NCBI RefSeq assembly: GCF_020080835.1
Contig: NC_058166.1
Span: 13,417,043-13,481,042 of the forward strand
DNA length: 64,000 bases
Direction: 5' to 3'
Source of the DNA: Cotesia glomerata
Taxonomy: Eukaryota > Arthropoda > Insecta > Hymenoptera > Braconidae
Made by a program: the position numbers and the translations under genes. The notes under the pieces are model-generated. The model was not told the origin of the DNA. It saw only the letters and a program-made list of their open reading frames with translations, and made no database searches. Positions 24,818 to 37,679 of the stretch are shown piece by piece (position 1 is the stretch's first letter; every line of letters begins with the position of its first letter).

Positions 24818-26255
24818 AATACTTTGTTGGTTCTATGATTTTGTTCCTTCACATTTTTTATTAAATTATTAGTAATTAATTCTGTAATAACAACATAAGT
24901 TTTTGAATTCATTTCAAAAGTACCCAAACCATGTAAATTATGATTAAAAATATCAAAAAATCAAACAAACATTTTTTTTATTCATAATTTGTAATTCTCG
25001 TTATTTTTTTTATTATTTTTATGTAAAAAAAATTTATCACATGAAATTTAACTAAACGCAAAGTTATAAATGTGTATTCAATAAATTAAAGCTAAAAAAA
25101 CCCAATAAGCCGATAATGAGCCATCATTAAAGTTGTCAATAAGTTTATGTTTAAATGCCGGTGTCAAAAAATATCGCGCAATTATTGACAATAATTATAA
25201 GAAAAAATATAATTTACAGTACCGAAAAGTTAAACAAGTAGGGCGTGTTTTACGTACGATGTACTGCATAAAATAATGATCAATGGAAGTGCAAGCAGGC
25301 GAGAATATAACTTACTTGAAAGACGCGAATTTAAGTAATATAATGACCGGGCTAAATGTCCTTAAGTACACGCAACTTCTACTGCAATGTGTCTTTTAAA
25401 GGCTCATAATAATAATTACACTGAAAATAACAATCATAATAATGATAATAAAAATAATAATAAAGATAACGATACCAGTAAGAGGAAGAAAGTTTATACG
25501 GGAAATGTAATTCCATGTCTCAACTTTATGCAATTTCTCCGGGAGCAATCATACTTAATGGTAATCACTCTTCTCTTACATGCCGTTTGTTTGTTGGGCT
25601 TCTCTTTTTCGGTGTCCTTGGTCCTTTGTTAAAATTTTAACCCCATTAAATTCTGCTCCAATAAACATAAATCTAAAAACCGGAGAATTTATCGACGGCC
25701 CAGATATACTAATTTATTAACCCGTTGCGTCAAATAATAAAAAACAATTAGAGTGTCTAATAACCCATTACTGTAAAAAGGGAAAGTCATTTTGCCGTTT
25801 AATTAACTAATCTATTAACAAAACTACTAGCCGGTTCTAGTTTTTTTTTTTTTTTTTATCGAAATATTTTATAGTTAATTTATTTGAAATAAAAGTCATT
25901 ATTTTTCGCAATATATTGAAACTTTTTGTTTGTGATGAAATATTATTAAATTGTTTTTCATTATACGAAAATACTTCATTATTACTTGAATTAATTGTAT
26001 TATTGTTATTATTATTATAATTATAATTAATGAGTGATAGCACTGAATTATAAAGTAACTAGCAACCTGCACCCACTATATATTTCTAACGAAAATTACA
26101 AATTATGAAAAAAAGAACTTGGGTACTTTTAAAATATATTCAAAAAATTATGTGGCTATTAGAGAATTAATTACTTATTTATTACATATTATTATTAATA
26201 ATAAAAAATGTGAAGGAACAAATTTATAAAACCAACAAACGATTTAAAACTTCTC
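24818..26255. mobile_element. Inverted-repeat-bounded element, imperfect
   Basis: About 160-base imperfect arms (24818-24985 and 26098-26255) share TTTGTTGGTT, TTTGTTCCTTCACATTTTTT, AGTAATTAATTCT and AAAAGTACCCAA in mirrored order. The interior holds a less AT-rich unique stretch (25240-25700) and AAT-rich microsatellite (25399-25470). A frame at 25387-25632 begins in that microsatellite and is not accepted as a gene. Confidence 0.55.
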
Positions 26256-26638
26256 TGAAAACTGAATTCACATCAATACCTGTCTGATAATACTAAATTT
26301 AACTTTAAAAATTCCTTTTTAAATTAAAATACGCCCATCATAAAATTTCCTCAGTCTCTCGATTATTTGAATTAATATTAAGCATATAATTTCTCAGTTC
26401 AAGAATATTTTTCTTTTGAATAAAACGCTGAAGTTCTTCAAAATGGTTTTCTTGGTTCACGAATTTTTCTTTTAAATTGAGTTAATGTTTTTTTTTTTTT
26501 TTTCAGTGTATCTAGAAATTCTAATCTATTCACAACTTCGAAAAATTTTCATGATAAATTCACCACTTTTAAGAAGCATAAAAAACCTTTGAAAGGCACA
26601 AATTGAAGTTAAAATCTTTTCAATTCTACAAAAAATAC

Positions 26639-27593
26639 TCACGGAGAAAAAAATTTTGCTATAGGAACTCTATAGTAGTTAGTTAGTTGTAAAAAGTTCC
26701 AGTAGGTTAACGTATTCCTATAGTAACAATACCGTTTGGCTCCTGCAACTCTACATCGTTGAGCTCTGAGAGCTAAACGTTATTTACCTCTCACAACTCT
26801 ACAGGATCGTTCTGAGACTATAACAAATTTTTGGAAGTCTGCTTAATAATTTTTTTTTACGATTTAGCATTGATAATTTAATAAATACATGCAGCAGAAT
26901 GAATTTATATTGCCAACAATAATTGTATATGACAAATAAGAATAGTATTATAATAGAAATAAAATAATAATAGAACTTATATTACAAATAAAAATTATTT
27001 GTAAAATAAAAATATGGTCGTCACAAAATTATCTTATTTTCTTCATTATATCAATAAATATTGGACATAAAATCATTACCGTAGATGCACGAGAAAAAGA
27101 TAAATAAACGAAAACAAATTTTTATTTTGTGTTAAATTGGGTCTTTTAATGTATTCCGATAACTTATCACTTATCACAATATATTCAACTAATAAAATTA
27201 AATTAATAGTCACTGCAAATGAACCTGAAAAACCATAAATACAAAACTGTTTAACGAAATTCAATTTGACAAAAAAAACCTATTTCCTTAAATAAATAAA
27301 TTGGGAACTTAATTGTCCCTCATATATTTTTAATAATATAGATTAGTAATAAAATAATTATGTTTGGCATTTTAGAAGGTTATGAAATATGTCAGCACTC
27401 TACTACTGCGCAACGTAGAGGCGCTCTCAACTGCTCTGAGAACAATCCCGTAGAGCTCTGAGAGCTCAACAACATTGAGTTATCAGAACTAAATAACATT
27501 TTGTTACTGTAACTCTACAACGAACAGTAAACTGTGTATAGTTGTGGTAACTCTACAGTTACGTTGCCAGAACGAAATTTTTTTTTCCATGTA
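26639..27593 (-). mobile_element. TACACGG-family element, copy C (inverted)
   Basis: Full-length reverse copy of 17735-18702, from CACGGAGAAAAAAATTTTGC to TTTTTTTTTCCATGTA. It has a few small differences, including loss of several bases around 27419-27435. Non-coding. Confidence 0.85.
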
Positions 27594-27619
27594 CGATGAA
27601 ATGAAGATTTTTAGTTAGG

Positions 27620-28586
27620 TACACGGAAAAAAAAATTTTGTTCTGGTAATGTAACTGTAGAGTTACCACAACTATACACAGTTTACTGTTCGTTGTAGAG
27701 TTACAGTAACAAAATGTTGTTTAGTTCTGATAACTCAATGTTGTTGAGCTCTCAGAGCTCTACGGGATTGTTCTCAGAGCCAAACGGTATAGTGGAGAGC
27801 GCTCTACGTTGCGCAGTAGTAGAGTGCGCTGACATATTTCATAACCTTCTAAAATGCCAAACATAATTATTTTATTACTAATCTATATTATTAAAAATAT
27901 ATGAGGACAATTAAGTTCCCAATTTATTTATTTAAGGAAATAGGTTTTTTTTTGTCAAATTGAATTTCGTTAAAACAGTTTTGTATTTATGGTTTTTCAA
28001 GGTTCATTTGCAGTGACTATTAATTTAATTTATTAGTTGAATATATTGTGATAAGTGATAAGTTATCGGAATACATTAAAAAGACCCAATTTAACACAAA
28101 ATAAAATTTGTTTTCGTTTATTTATCTTTTCTCGTGCATATACGGTAATGATTTTATGTCCAATATTTATTGATATAATTAAGAAAATAAGATAATATTG
28201 TGTAGACCATATTTTTATTTTACAAATAATTTTTATTTGTAATATAAGTTCTATTATTATTTTATTTCTATTATAATACTATTCTTATTTGTCATATACA
28301 ATTATTGTTGGCAATATAAATTCATTCTGCTGCATGTATTTATTAAATTATCAATGCTAAATCGTAAAAAAAAATTATTAAGCAGACTTCCAAAAATTTG
28401 TTATAGTCTCAGAACGATCCTGTAGAGTTGTGAGAGGTAAATAACGTTTAGCTCTCAGAGCTCAACGATATAGAGTTGCAGGAACCAAACGGTATTGTTA
28501 CTATAAGAATACGTTAACCTACTGGAACTTTTTACAACTAACTAACTACTATAGAGTTCCTATAGCAAAATTTTTTTCTCCGTGTA
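27620..28586 (+). mobile_element. TACACGG-family element, copy D
   Basis: Full-length forward copy from TACACGGAAAAAAAAATTTT to TTTTTTTCTCCGTGTA. It stands head-to-head with copy C across only about 26 bases, making a near-palindrome of almost 2 kb. Confidence 0.85.
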
Positions 28587-28649
28587 TAAATAATTTTTTG
28601 CCGGAGACAAAATTTTTTTTATCCTCGTAATTATGAAAATTATAATAAA

Positions 28650-29350
28650 AAAACTAAGTCGAGAAATAAAAACCGAAGTCATTGAAGTGAATCTTTCCGT
28701 GTCCAAGTGCGAGAAATGTTGTTTTTAATCCATTTATATGTATGTATAGCTGAAGGGAATCACAAAGCAGAATATGGCTTACGTCGGCAAGTATAAAAAG
28801 TAACCAAAATTTCAGGTACCTACCGCGGGAGATAGGTAATTGCCGGTCGTTGAGTTCGCGTGCGACAGAGAACACCAAACTAAGTCTTTAATTCTCCAAA
28901 AGTGGGAGCAAGAGAAGTGAGAAACAAGAACGCGAAAAACTTTTTGTTTATTTGGCTTATGCTTTCTTGCTCGCCATCAGAGGGCGTAAGAATGTGCACG
29001 TGCCTTTATTTATTTTGCATAATTATTCCGCAATACACACACACGTGGAATTTATAAGCATGTATACGCGGATTTTCTTGAGGGCTCTTGCACGAAAGAC
29101 GAGTGAGTGCATACAGAGAACGCGATGCATTTCTCACATCGCCCGGGGCTGCCTTTTTTACATGAACCTTTCGCCGTGTAATATATAGTGCATTATAAAC
29201 TGACGATTAACTTTATCGTTGCGGATTTATAATTTTTATAATTATAATAGTGCGCTGGAATAAAGCCATCGGAGGTCAAAATGTTAACGAATCGGTATTA
29301 TACTTATTGTTATTGTTATTGTTATTATTTATGTGCCTCTCAAATTTCAC
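28650..29350. other. Mixed-composition unique island
   Basis: Less AT-rich, unique sequence, including CCGCGGGAGATAGGTAATTG (about 28823) and ACGCGATGCATTTCTCACAT (about 29121). Frames on both strands (28654-28878 minus, 28952-29188 plus) lack domains. A TTATTG run lies at about 29306-29330. Possibly regulatory or untranslated sequence. Confidence 0.35.
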
Positions 29351-30142
29351 GACGCACTTGGTAGAAATGGAACACGTTTAAACTGGAGTAAAGAATATAT
29401 AGATATATATTTGTATATGTATGTATAAATTTATATTCAAAATCATTATTTCAAAGATCGGGCACGGTATGTCGATGTAAGTCTGCATCAACCGGAAAAA
29501 AATTACGAGCCGACACGCGAGTTGTACGCAAACCAATTATACAAGTTGATTAATTAAAATTTCACTGTATCTTTTTTCGCTCATCGATTAATTATAAGTG
29601 ACTTTTATAAAGTTGACAACTCAATAAAAAATTTTTTTTCTTAAAAAAAAATACTCTCCTAATTCACCTGCTACACGGAAAGAACAAGATTACACTGGAT
29701 AACATTCCAGATTACTCTCTAAATCTGAAACAGTGAAAATCACTGGAAATTGGTGGTATATTCACTATTTCACAGTTATAAGTATACCACTTGGTATACT
29801 TATAGCTGTGAAACAGTGAAATTCCACTGATTCATTTTAAGAGATTATAGTCAGGACATTTGTAGTGAAAAAAATTTCAGATAGTAGCTAGTATAATCCA
29901 GATTATACTGAGTAATATCTGGGTCTTGTAGATCTTGTAGATCTTAGTAGAATCTTGGATTATACCCAGTGATATCTCCGCGATTTTTTTTCTAACACCT
30001 GCGCACTTAGCATTATCATATAACTATGAACAGGTTAGATCTTATTGTCAAAAGTCTAAACGTAAAAACATGCGTCTTGGACACTATTTTTACATAACTT
30101 GTAATTTTAATTATTATAATGACCATAAAACATATTGTTACG

Positions 30143-31815
30143 TACACAGAAAGAAAGGTTCACTTGAGCCAAGAAAATATTTTTCTTCCTAATTATTTAA
30201 GGTAAAAGCCCCAATTATTGACGGGGGTCTAAATATTGACACCCTAAATTATTTTTAAATATATTAAATTATCTGTAATAAGAATAACGATCAAATAAAT
30301 TTTTATTAAATTCTAATTAATTAAAAAATTGAAAAAAATTACATTCAGTTCAAAATATTAAATATTAATTATTAAAAAAAAATAAAGTTAGCACCAGTTC
30401 ATCAAATCAGCTTACGAGCGTCTATTTTCTTAACAACTTTGGTTAGAAAAGCATTTTTTTTAACTGCCGAGTTTAAATTAATTTTTCATGTAATTATATG
30501 ATCTATTTTTTTTAATTAACAACATATGAAATATTTATAAAATTAAATAATCGAAATTAATTGTATGCTTTACGATATTTAAATAATGGGAATCAAAAAC
30601 TAAGTCCATAATTTTATTGGTAAATCCCATATTGACAGCCAGTCAACAGGGCTATGACGCCTTTTTTTAAGTATAAAATACGTTATATACGCGATTATAT
30701 TCAAGGCTTTTAACTGTCAAATAACTCGGCGTGTTTTAGTGTTAAATAAGTTTTTAAATAAATTGTTATATTTTTCATAATAATTATTCATTCATAGAAA
30801 TTATTATTCATTAACTTTAATAATATTGATTACTTTATATCAAGTTTTTGATATTTAAATAACAATATAACCAAATGATTCGACGCATGTGCAGTAGGGG
30901 CGTCAATAATTGGGGTTACGGTACGTCAATAATTAGATCAATCAGTTTTTTAACCCGTCAATAATTGGTGTATCCAGATCATATGTTTAATTATTTAAAA
31001 TTAATTAGTAAATATCACTAATTATCATTTTAAAAAAAGAAATTGATTAGTTAAAACATTACTGAAGACATTACCACAAACAAAATTCATCGATATTTAT
31101 ATTTAATTGCTTAAAAAAAATGAAATCATAACTTTGTCTCTTATAGCGTCAATAATTGGGGCTTTTACCTTACTTGGGCGAAAAAAAAAATTTTTTTTGA
31201 CACAAGAAATTTCACTTAATTCAAAAAATCAATTCCCTTGCTTCAAGAAATACGTTTCTTGATCCGAGACAATTTATTTAAGTCAAGAAAATTTTCTTGT
31301 TTTGAGAAAATTTCTCTCTTGCTCCAAAAAATTAAGTTCTTGACAGAAGTAAATTTTCTTGTCTTGAGAAAATTTTTCTCTTGCTCCAAAAAATTAAATA
31401 TCTTGATAGTAAATTTTCATTACTATTTCTATTGACTAACATGTCAAATGGGAAGATCAAGTAATATTGAATCATTTTTTTTCATTCAATATGCATAATT
31501 GCGCGCTAAAATAGTCTAAAATGGGTATCAAATATTCAAGAGAAAAATTTTCTCAAGATGAGAAAATTTTTTTCTCAGCTGAAGTAGGTGGCGCTGCTTC
31601 CCTAAAGTACCTAAAAATCTTGATCAATTATAAAAATTTATTGTATTGAGTATTTATGATAATTTGAATTAAGAAAAAATTACTTCCATCAAGAATAGAA
31701 TTTCAAGAAAAATTTTTACTTCGGCCAAGACAACTTCGGTCTTCCTTCGGGCGACCGAAAATTTACTTGAGCCAAGAATTTTGTTCTCCAGTCAAGAAAT
31801 CTTTTTTTCTGTGTA
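30143..31815 (+). mobile_element. CACAGAAA-ended element, copy 2, middle of nest
   Basis: It starts TACACAGAAAGAAAGGTTCA and ends TTTTTTTCTGTGTA. Outside the insert at 30200-31170 it aligns with 5121-5807 and 35533-36243. The insert interrupts the block CTTCCTAATTATTT/TTGAGCG that is continuous in the other copies. Confidence 0.8.
30200..31170. mobile_element. TA-flanked element with AGGTAAAAGCC ends, innermost
   Basis: Terminal inverted repeats AGGTAAAAGCCCCAATTATT and its mirror end at 31170, with TA on each side. The motif GTCAATAATTGG recurs at least five times near the two ends (about 30213, 30901, 30926, 30957, 31146), candidate transposase-binding repeats. TA duplication suggests a Tc1/mariner-type mover; no transposase present. 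Confidence 0.75.
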
Positions 31816-32211
31816 GCACAAAATATAAATGTTCGCACAATAATTAATGCACCGATTATATTATTTTAATGTTCAATATACTGATGATTGACTATAATTC
31901 ATAAATTGTAAGCAACACGTGCATGGTTCTTCACGCGCAGGCGCTTGAAAGAAAATGGTGCAGATATCACTGGGTATAATTCAAAAGATTCTTAATCCAA
32001 ATTCTATACAATCTCGGATTATATCCAGTGGAATCTTATGCGGTATAATCTGAGATTTTACTGGAGGAAATGGAAGATTACAATGAGTATAATCCATCAG
32101 ATATTACTCAGTATAATCTGGTCTAGCGACCATCTGAAATTTCTTTTCACTACAGATGTCACTGAGTATGATCTGGAATGTTATTCAATGTAATAATGTT
32201 CTTTCCGTGTA

Positions 32212-32750
32212 CTGCATCGAAAACATTTTTCTTTTAACAAAAAAAAATTCGAATGAATTCTCGTTGAAAATTAATTGGACAATTCAATTAGTTCTCTAAT
32301 TATCAAATAAGGAATTTAATTTATGTTAGAGTTATTAACAATCTACAATACCGAAAATTGAACTTGTTCTTCGTCGCTTAGTTCGTTATTCTTCCATAGT
32401 CGCGTTCCAACGCTGCTAAGTCTGAAAATAATAAAGAAACCAAGTAAGTACAAAAGAAAAAAACATGACATAGCTAATGTCATTTAATAATAATAATTCG
32501 TTATAATTTGTTTAATATTGTTTACACTATTGTATAAAAATTTTTGTATTTATCTTGGAGGGCCGCAAGGAGTCTCGACTCCATAACCTTAATAAATAAA
32601 TAATAATAATAATAATAATATCTATGATTGAAATTCTCAACTAATATTAAAGAAATTTCTTCCGAAACTGATAAAAAAATTTATTAAATAATAATAATTC
32701 AATTTATTAAGTATAAGTAATTATTTTTTAATTCTAGGTAAATTTTTTTC
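32212..32750 (+). repeat. Intergenic stretch with a LINE-like 3' tail
   Basis: Segment 32545-32625 (CTTGGAGGGCCGCAAGGAGT, then CATAACCTTAATAAATAAAT and AAT repeats) has the layout of a LINE 3' end, comparable with the tails at 35370-35400 and 63920-63987. No RT coding sequence precedes it, so it would be a 5'-truncated remnant. Confidence 0.45.
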
Positions 32751-32999
32751 TACACTGATAAAAGGATTTCTTAGCATTTAAGAAGATTTCTTTGTATTTA
32801 AGAAATCATTTCTTAGCATTTAAAAAATATTTCTTAGTATTTAAGAAATATTTCTTAGTAGTTATATTTCTTAATATTTAAAAAATATTTCTTTGTATTT
32901 AAGAAATATTTTTTAAATACTAAGAAATGATGTTTAAGAAATGATTTCTTAAATACAAAGAAATCTTTTTAAATACTAAGAAATCCTTCTATCAGTGTA
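32751..32999. mobile_element. Palindromic MITE of ATTTCTTAGTATTTAAG units
   Basis: Ends TACACTGATAAAAGGATTTC and TATCAGTGTA are mirrored. The interior is almost entirely repeated ATTTCTTAGTATTTAAGAA blocks in both orientations, about 250 bases in all. Confidence 0.8.
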
Positions 33000-33379
33000 C
33001 TGAAGAAAAAATTAACTTGATTTAAGAGAAAAATTCCTGAACTCAAAAATTTTTCTCTTGAATCAAGAAAAATTTTTAACCATTAATAAATCACATTTAA
33101 TTTAATTACTAAATAGTAATGAAATAATGTTATCTTAAAAAGCAACTTATTAAAAATTAATGAAACTTATTAAATATTAAAAAATCTTTCCATTAGACGA
33201 TCCGGCAAAAAAGGACAGAAAACCTCAAAATAAAGAAACTTTTTGCGGTCCTCCTTAAAAAACCGGAGTTTTTGTGATAAAATAATCGAAGCATCGATAT
33301 ATAAATTAACTTATGACGGGCTCGGACAACTATAATCTATAGTCGAAAAAAAAAGTGCGGAATAAATCCAGAAGTACCC
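33000..33379. other. AT-rich stretch, nothing recognised
   Basis: CTTGA/TCAAG-rich AT sequence at 33005-33075; otherwise no feature. Confidence 0.35.
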
Positions 33380-33960
33380 AGTTTAAAATTAGTATTCATT
33401 AGACGGTCCGCGTGAGAATTTCGACGAGTCACGTGGAAATAATTAAGGTAAGTAAGGGGCTCGAGCGGTGGCTAATGGGCATTGGCCTCCTCCCGGTTCT
33501 CATATAATATCTTTTTCCTCAAGGAATGGTTTCTCCATCACTTAACTTCTGCATCTCAAGTCTATCAACCCTTTTTCTCAGTCTCAGTCTTGCTCGTGAC
33601 TTTGTCTTTGTCTTCTGGACAGTGGCCACAGGACTAATACAGGACTAACGTGTCGGTGGTCATCGCTCTCACCGTACTCAATTTTTTTATTTTTTTTTAT
33701 TATCATCATTATTATTGTTAATTTTTTTTAACTTCTCCTCTCCTCGTTCTCGCCCTTTCGCACTCAATCTTGTACCCGGTACCTTTTTAATATTTGACCA
33801 CAAAATACCGAGACTTAAATACAGGCAGATAATTTCCCGTGGTAAGAGTTTTATTAAATAAACCCGAGCGTTTAAATATTCTCACGTCTTATTTACATTC
33901 TTCATCTAATCTCTTCATTTTAGGCCTCACATGTTACACCTTCAACACACGTTCTATTAA
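33380..33960. other. Mixed-composition island with a good donor-like site
   Basis: Unique sequence containing AATTAAGGTAAGTAAGG at about 33440-33456, an excellent match to a 5' splice site, preceded by AGTCACGTGGAAAT. There is no coding frame to support it. An untranslated exon of a gene outside the window is possible but not shown. Confidence 0.3.
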
Positions 33961-34739
33961 ACCAACAAATAACAACAATAAACAAACAAAACCTCGGAAT
34001 TAGAAGATCGAGTTCTATTCGCGGTTGCCACCGTTTTAGCGTCTAATTACTATTATTATAAATCGCGTGAATTTTTGCCTAATAGACTGAGTTTTTATCG
34101 TGAGAAAATAATTAAGACGCACCCGGTGGTCTCTGCACTGATAGAAAAATTTACTTTAGTCTTAAGAGAGATTATTTTTAAACAAGAAAACTATTTTTTG
34201 TCTTAAATCAAGCAAAAAAATTTTTTAACTGAGTAAAATTAGAACAAAAATTTTTTTTTAGTTAATAAATATTTTTGCTTAATTAAAAAAAAAATTCTTC
34301 TCTTAAATCAAGCAAATTTTTTTTTTTAATGTAAAAATTGCTTAAATGAATTAAAAAAATTCACGAGTCGGATAAAAAAAAACAAAATAAAAAAGAAATA
34401 ATTTCCCTCCTCAACAAAATATTTTTAAATTTTAAATCTAGAAAATTACTCTCATTTAGTAATAAAACTTTCAATACCCAATATCAATTATCGTGGTATC
34501 AAATTTCGGGGATCAATTATCAATTATCATTTGGATATTTGATAATATTTAGTAATAGTTACTAAATCATTTATTAAAACCAATTTATTTCCACTAAATA
34601 AATATTTAGTAGTATTTAACAAATTGTTTATTGGTATTAAAGAAATTAATTTTTTAACTAATTTTAGTATGTAACCTAACTTTTTTACTCAAAATAAATA
34701 AAAATAAATAATTTTTAGTAAAAACATAAGGTATTATTA
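33961..34739. other. AT-rich interval with degenerate CTTGATTCAAG-type repeat
   Basis: About 34138-34335 has CACTGATAGAAAAATTTACT and TCTTAAATCAAGCAAA blocks reminiscent of the short MITEs elsewhere. No gene. Confidence 0.35.
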
Positions 34740-35400
34740 AATTGGCTCACAATTAAATCCAAAAGACTTTACGCTTTAGCTTGCTTTATGTTCAAGCTTT
34801 TAAACTCGGATGAACCCAAGTTCCTTAGGAGTCTTTTTATAGAAGAACCATCTGATATCAGAAGATCTGACAGAATTGCAGCGAAATTTAATAACATTCT
34901 TTTCAAAATGCCAAATTTCTCGACTACAATCTACGAGCATTCATTTGTAATCTCTGCAATTCGAATCTGGAAAGAGCTCTACCCACTGAAGTCATAGAAT
35001 CACTCAGCCTAGACTCCTTCAAAAATAAAGCTTTTGAATTTTTTGTGAAACTAGAACGAGAAAATGTACTATAAATGTCAAACAGGCCATTTAAAAATTT
35101 AAAATCAAAAATTTACATTCTAAATTACTAAAGTATCTAATATTTTACCATTGAAAAAATTAGCTTTCAAATATTGCTCATTGATACTATTGTTCTCATT
35201 CTTATAAATAGTACAGTACTATTGAATTTTGCAACTATGTTATTAAATCATTCAAAATTATTAACTTCCTTAAAATATGATGATGTTAGTCTTATGTATT
35301 TAATATTGTTATACGTGTACTTTATTATAAAAATTATGTATATTATTGTCATTCGGCTTGTTTGCCTTGACATAAAAATTGAATAAATAAATAAATAAAA
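34740..35400 (+). mobile_element. LINE 3' fragment (C-terminal end of RT ORF)
   Basis: A frame from about 34788 carries FKLLNSDEPKFLRSLF, RRSDRIAAKFNNILFKMP, IYEHSFVISAIRIWKEL, the usual end of Jockey/CR1-type reverse-transcriptase polyproteins. A small frameshift at about 34978 then allows LPTEVIESLSLDSFKNKAF up to a stop near 35073. An AT-rich 3' UTR and a TAAATAAATAAATAAA tail at 35380-35398 follow. 5'-truncated and dead. Confidence 0.75.
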
Positions 35401-35532
35401 ATAATATTATAAAGAAAAGGATCTCATTAAATTATCATTTTTTTTTGAGACATTTATAAAATTTAAAATTAAACAAGTTTTTGACAAATTATATATATAA
35501 TAATAGACAAATTAAAAAATTTAAACTAAAAT

Positions 35533-36243
35533 TCACACAGAAAAAAAAGGTTGACTTGAGCCAAGGAAATATTTTTCTTCCTAATTATTTTCTTGAGCGG
35601 AAAAAAAATTTTTTTTTTTGACACAAGAAATTTCACTTATTCCAACAAAATTAATTTTGTTGCATTAAAAAATCCTTATCTTGATCCAAGAACATTTATT
35701 TAAGTCAAAAAAATTTTCTTGTTTTGAGGAAATTCAGCCTCTTGCTTCAAAAAAGTTAGTTCTTGATAGAAGTAAATTTTTTTGTCTTGAGAAAATTGCT
35801 CTCTTGCTCCAAAAAATTAAATATTTCGATATAAGTAAATTTTCATTAACATTTTTATTGATAAAAATGTCAAATGGGAAGATAAAATAGTATTGAATCA
35901 TTTTTTTTTTTCATTAAATATGGATAATTGCACGCTAAAATAATATAAAATGGCTATCAAATATTCAAGAGAAAAATTTTCTCAAGGTGAGAAAATTTTT
36001 TTCTCAGCCGAAGTAAGTGGCGCTACTTCCCTAAAGTATCTAAAAATTTTTATCAATTATAAAAATTTATTGTATCAAGTATTTATGATAATTTGAATTA
36101 AGAAAAAATTACTCCCACCAAGAATAGAATTTCAAGTAAAAATTTTATTTCGGCCAAGACAACTTCGGTCTTCCTTCAGGCATCCGAAAATTTTCTTGAG
36201 CCAAGAATTTTGTTCTCCAGTCAAGAAATTTTTCTTTCTGTGC
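35533..36243 (+). mobile_element. CACAGAAA-ended element, copy 3
   Basis: It runs from CACACAGAAAAAAAAGGTTG to AATTTTTCTTTCTGTGC. Uninterrupted relative of 5121-5807, confirming the empty site for the insertion at 30200-31170. The frame at 35681-35890 is the repeat shadow seen in all copies. Confidence 0.8.
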
Positions 36244-37449
36244 ATTGAAATATAACATATAAGCCATTTGGGAGTATGTGTGTTTTCAAAGGTTTGATAA
36301 TCTCCCAAAATCGAGCTGAATAAAATAATCTAAGTCAATGAATAGATAATGTACCACCTTGGAATTAAAGCATAGACATCTACCGATAATATTTACCAAA
36401 GAAATATTTAGTACCTACAACTAAATATTATTTGGTGGAAACAAATATTTATTTCCATGTAATAAGGCTTTGTTTATATTAATATAATTTATTTAGAATA
36501 AAAAAATCATTTATTAAACTGCAATAAATAATATTGATGGGTAAAAAATATTCTTTTCTCTCAAATTAATTACTAAAAATTTTGTTACTAAATCAGTTTA
36601 GAACTCCGTACTAAATCCTTGATTAAAAAGCGATATTTGAATAAGCTTTCTCTTTTCTTTAATATATTTCTATTCCCGAATTATTACTCGCTAAAACGCG
36701 CGTGTTTGCTCACCTACCGGTCACGGTATCCAGCTACCACCGATAACTATTGCTGCCATTTCTATTCGTAAGGTCGGTTCTCGACCTTAAGTGTAATTTT
36801 TTCCGGGATCCAGCCTTAACTTGTTGATAAAAAATAAATAATATAAAATGGATAATATATGTGTATATATGTGTATTATATGGAAAGGCTTGGTGATCTA
36901 CGACGAGCACGCGGCACCTGTCCCTTATTCATTGGTGAGCCGTTTCACAACTGAAAGATAAATTTTATAGCTAGTCTAATGAAGTCGTCCCAAAACTTGC
37001 CACCCGTTGCCGACGGAGGATTTTATCCTCATTAATTGGGCGAAACCATACTCTTATACCGATTTACTCCCGACACATTTTTTAACATTTATTAAAATAT
37101 AATTATATATTTATGTCATTCTCATGCTAATGATCTGACATCTGTAGCTCATCTATCAATTATTATTCTACAAATTGGCAGATGTAATATCGGTATGCTT
37201 TTTTTTTATTTCAATATTTTAACCGATGCCTCTAACTTTAAACATTCGAGTTCGGCTACAAAAAATTATACACTAAATTATTTCGAGAGTTTTATTTTTT
37301 ATCGAATATGATGTCAATCATTTTATTATACGTCACTTGTTATCGAAAATAATTTTTTTGATATCTGTAAGAAAATAAAAGTACAGTCAAAATTGCGGAA
37401 AAATTTGTTTTCAGTTTTACTTCTATCAAGACGTAATTGTCAAATTTAC
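36244..37449. other. Intergenic interval including a mixed-composition island
   Basis: 36640-37060 is less AT-rich and unique (TAAAACGCGCGTGTTTGCTC, GAGCACGCGGCACCTGTCCC). No coding frame is supported. The remainder is AT-rich with no recognisable feature. Confidence 0.35.
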
Positions 37450-37588
37450 ATTTTTAGTAGATTTTATAAAAATCTAACTATTGCAGCCGTCCTCATGGCG
37501 CAACTTTGAAAAAATTTAGTCGTTTTCTGACTTAGTTTGTCGAGCTGAGTTAGAAAATGTATATAGTTCAAAAGTTTATATATTTATG

Positions 37589-37679
<91 letters not shown>

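Larger units (their letters stand above)
29672..32211. mobile_element. TACACGGAAAGAACA element, outermost of a three-level nest
   Basis: The left end TACACGGAAAGAACAAGATT and right end mirror (TGTTCTTTCCGTGTA) match, and the subterminal ATAACATTCCAGAT is mirrored too. The flanks are CTGC on both sides (29668-29671, 32212-32215), a probable target duplication. The body contains many GGATTATACTGAGTAATATC-like repeats. The element is interrupted by 30143-31815. Confidence 0.75.

Noticed and set aside
25387..25632. Frame starting with Asn/Lys repeats and ending in a hydrophobic segment
   Set aside because: The first half is AAT microsatellite; the hydrophobic end alone is not enough for a gene call.
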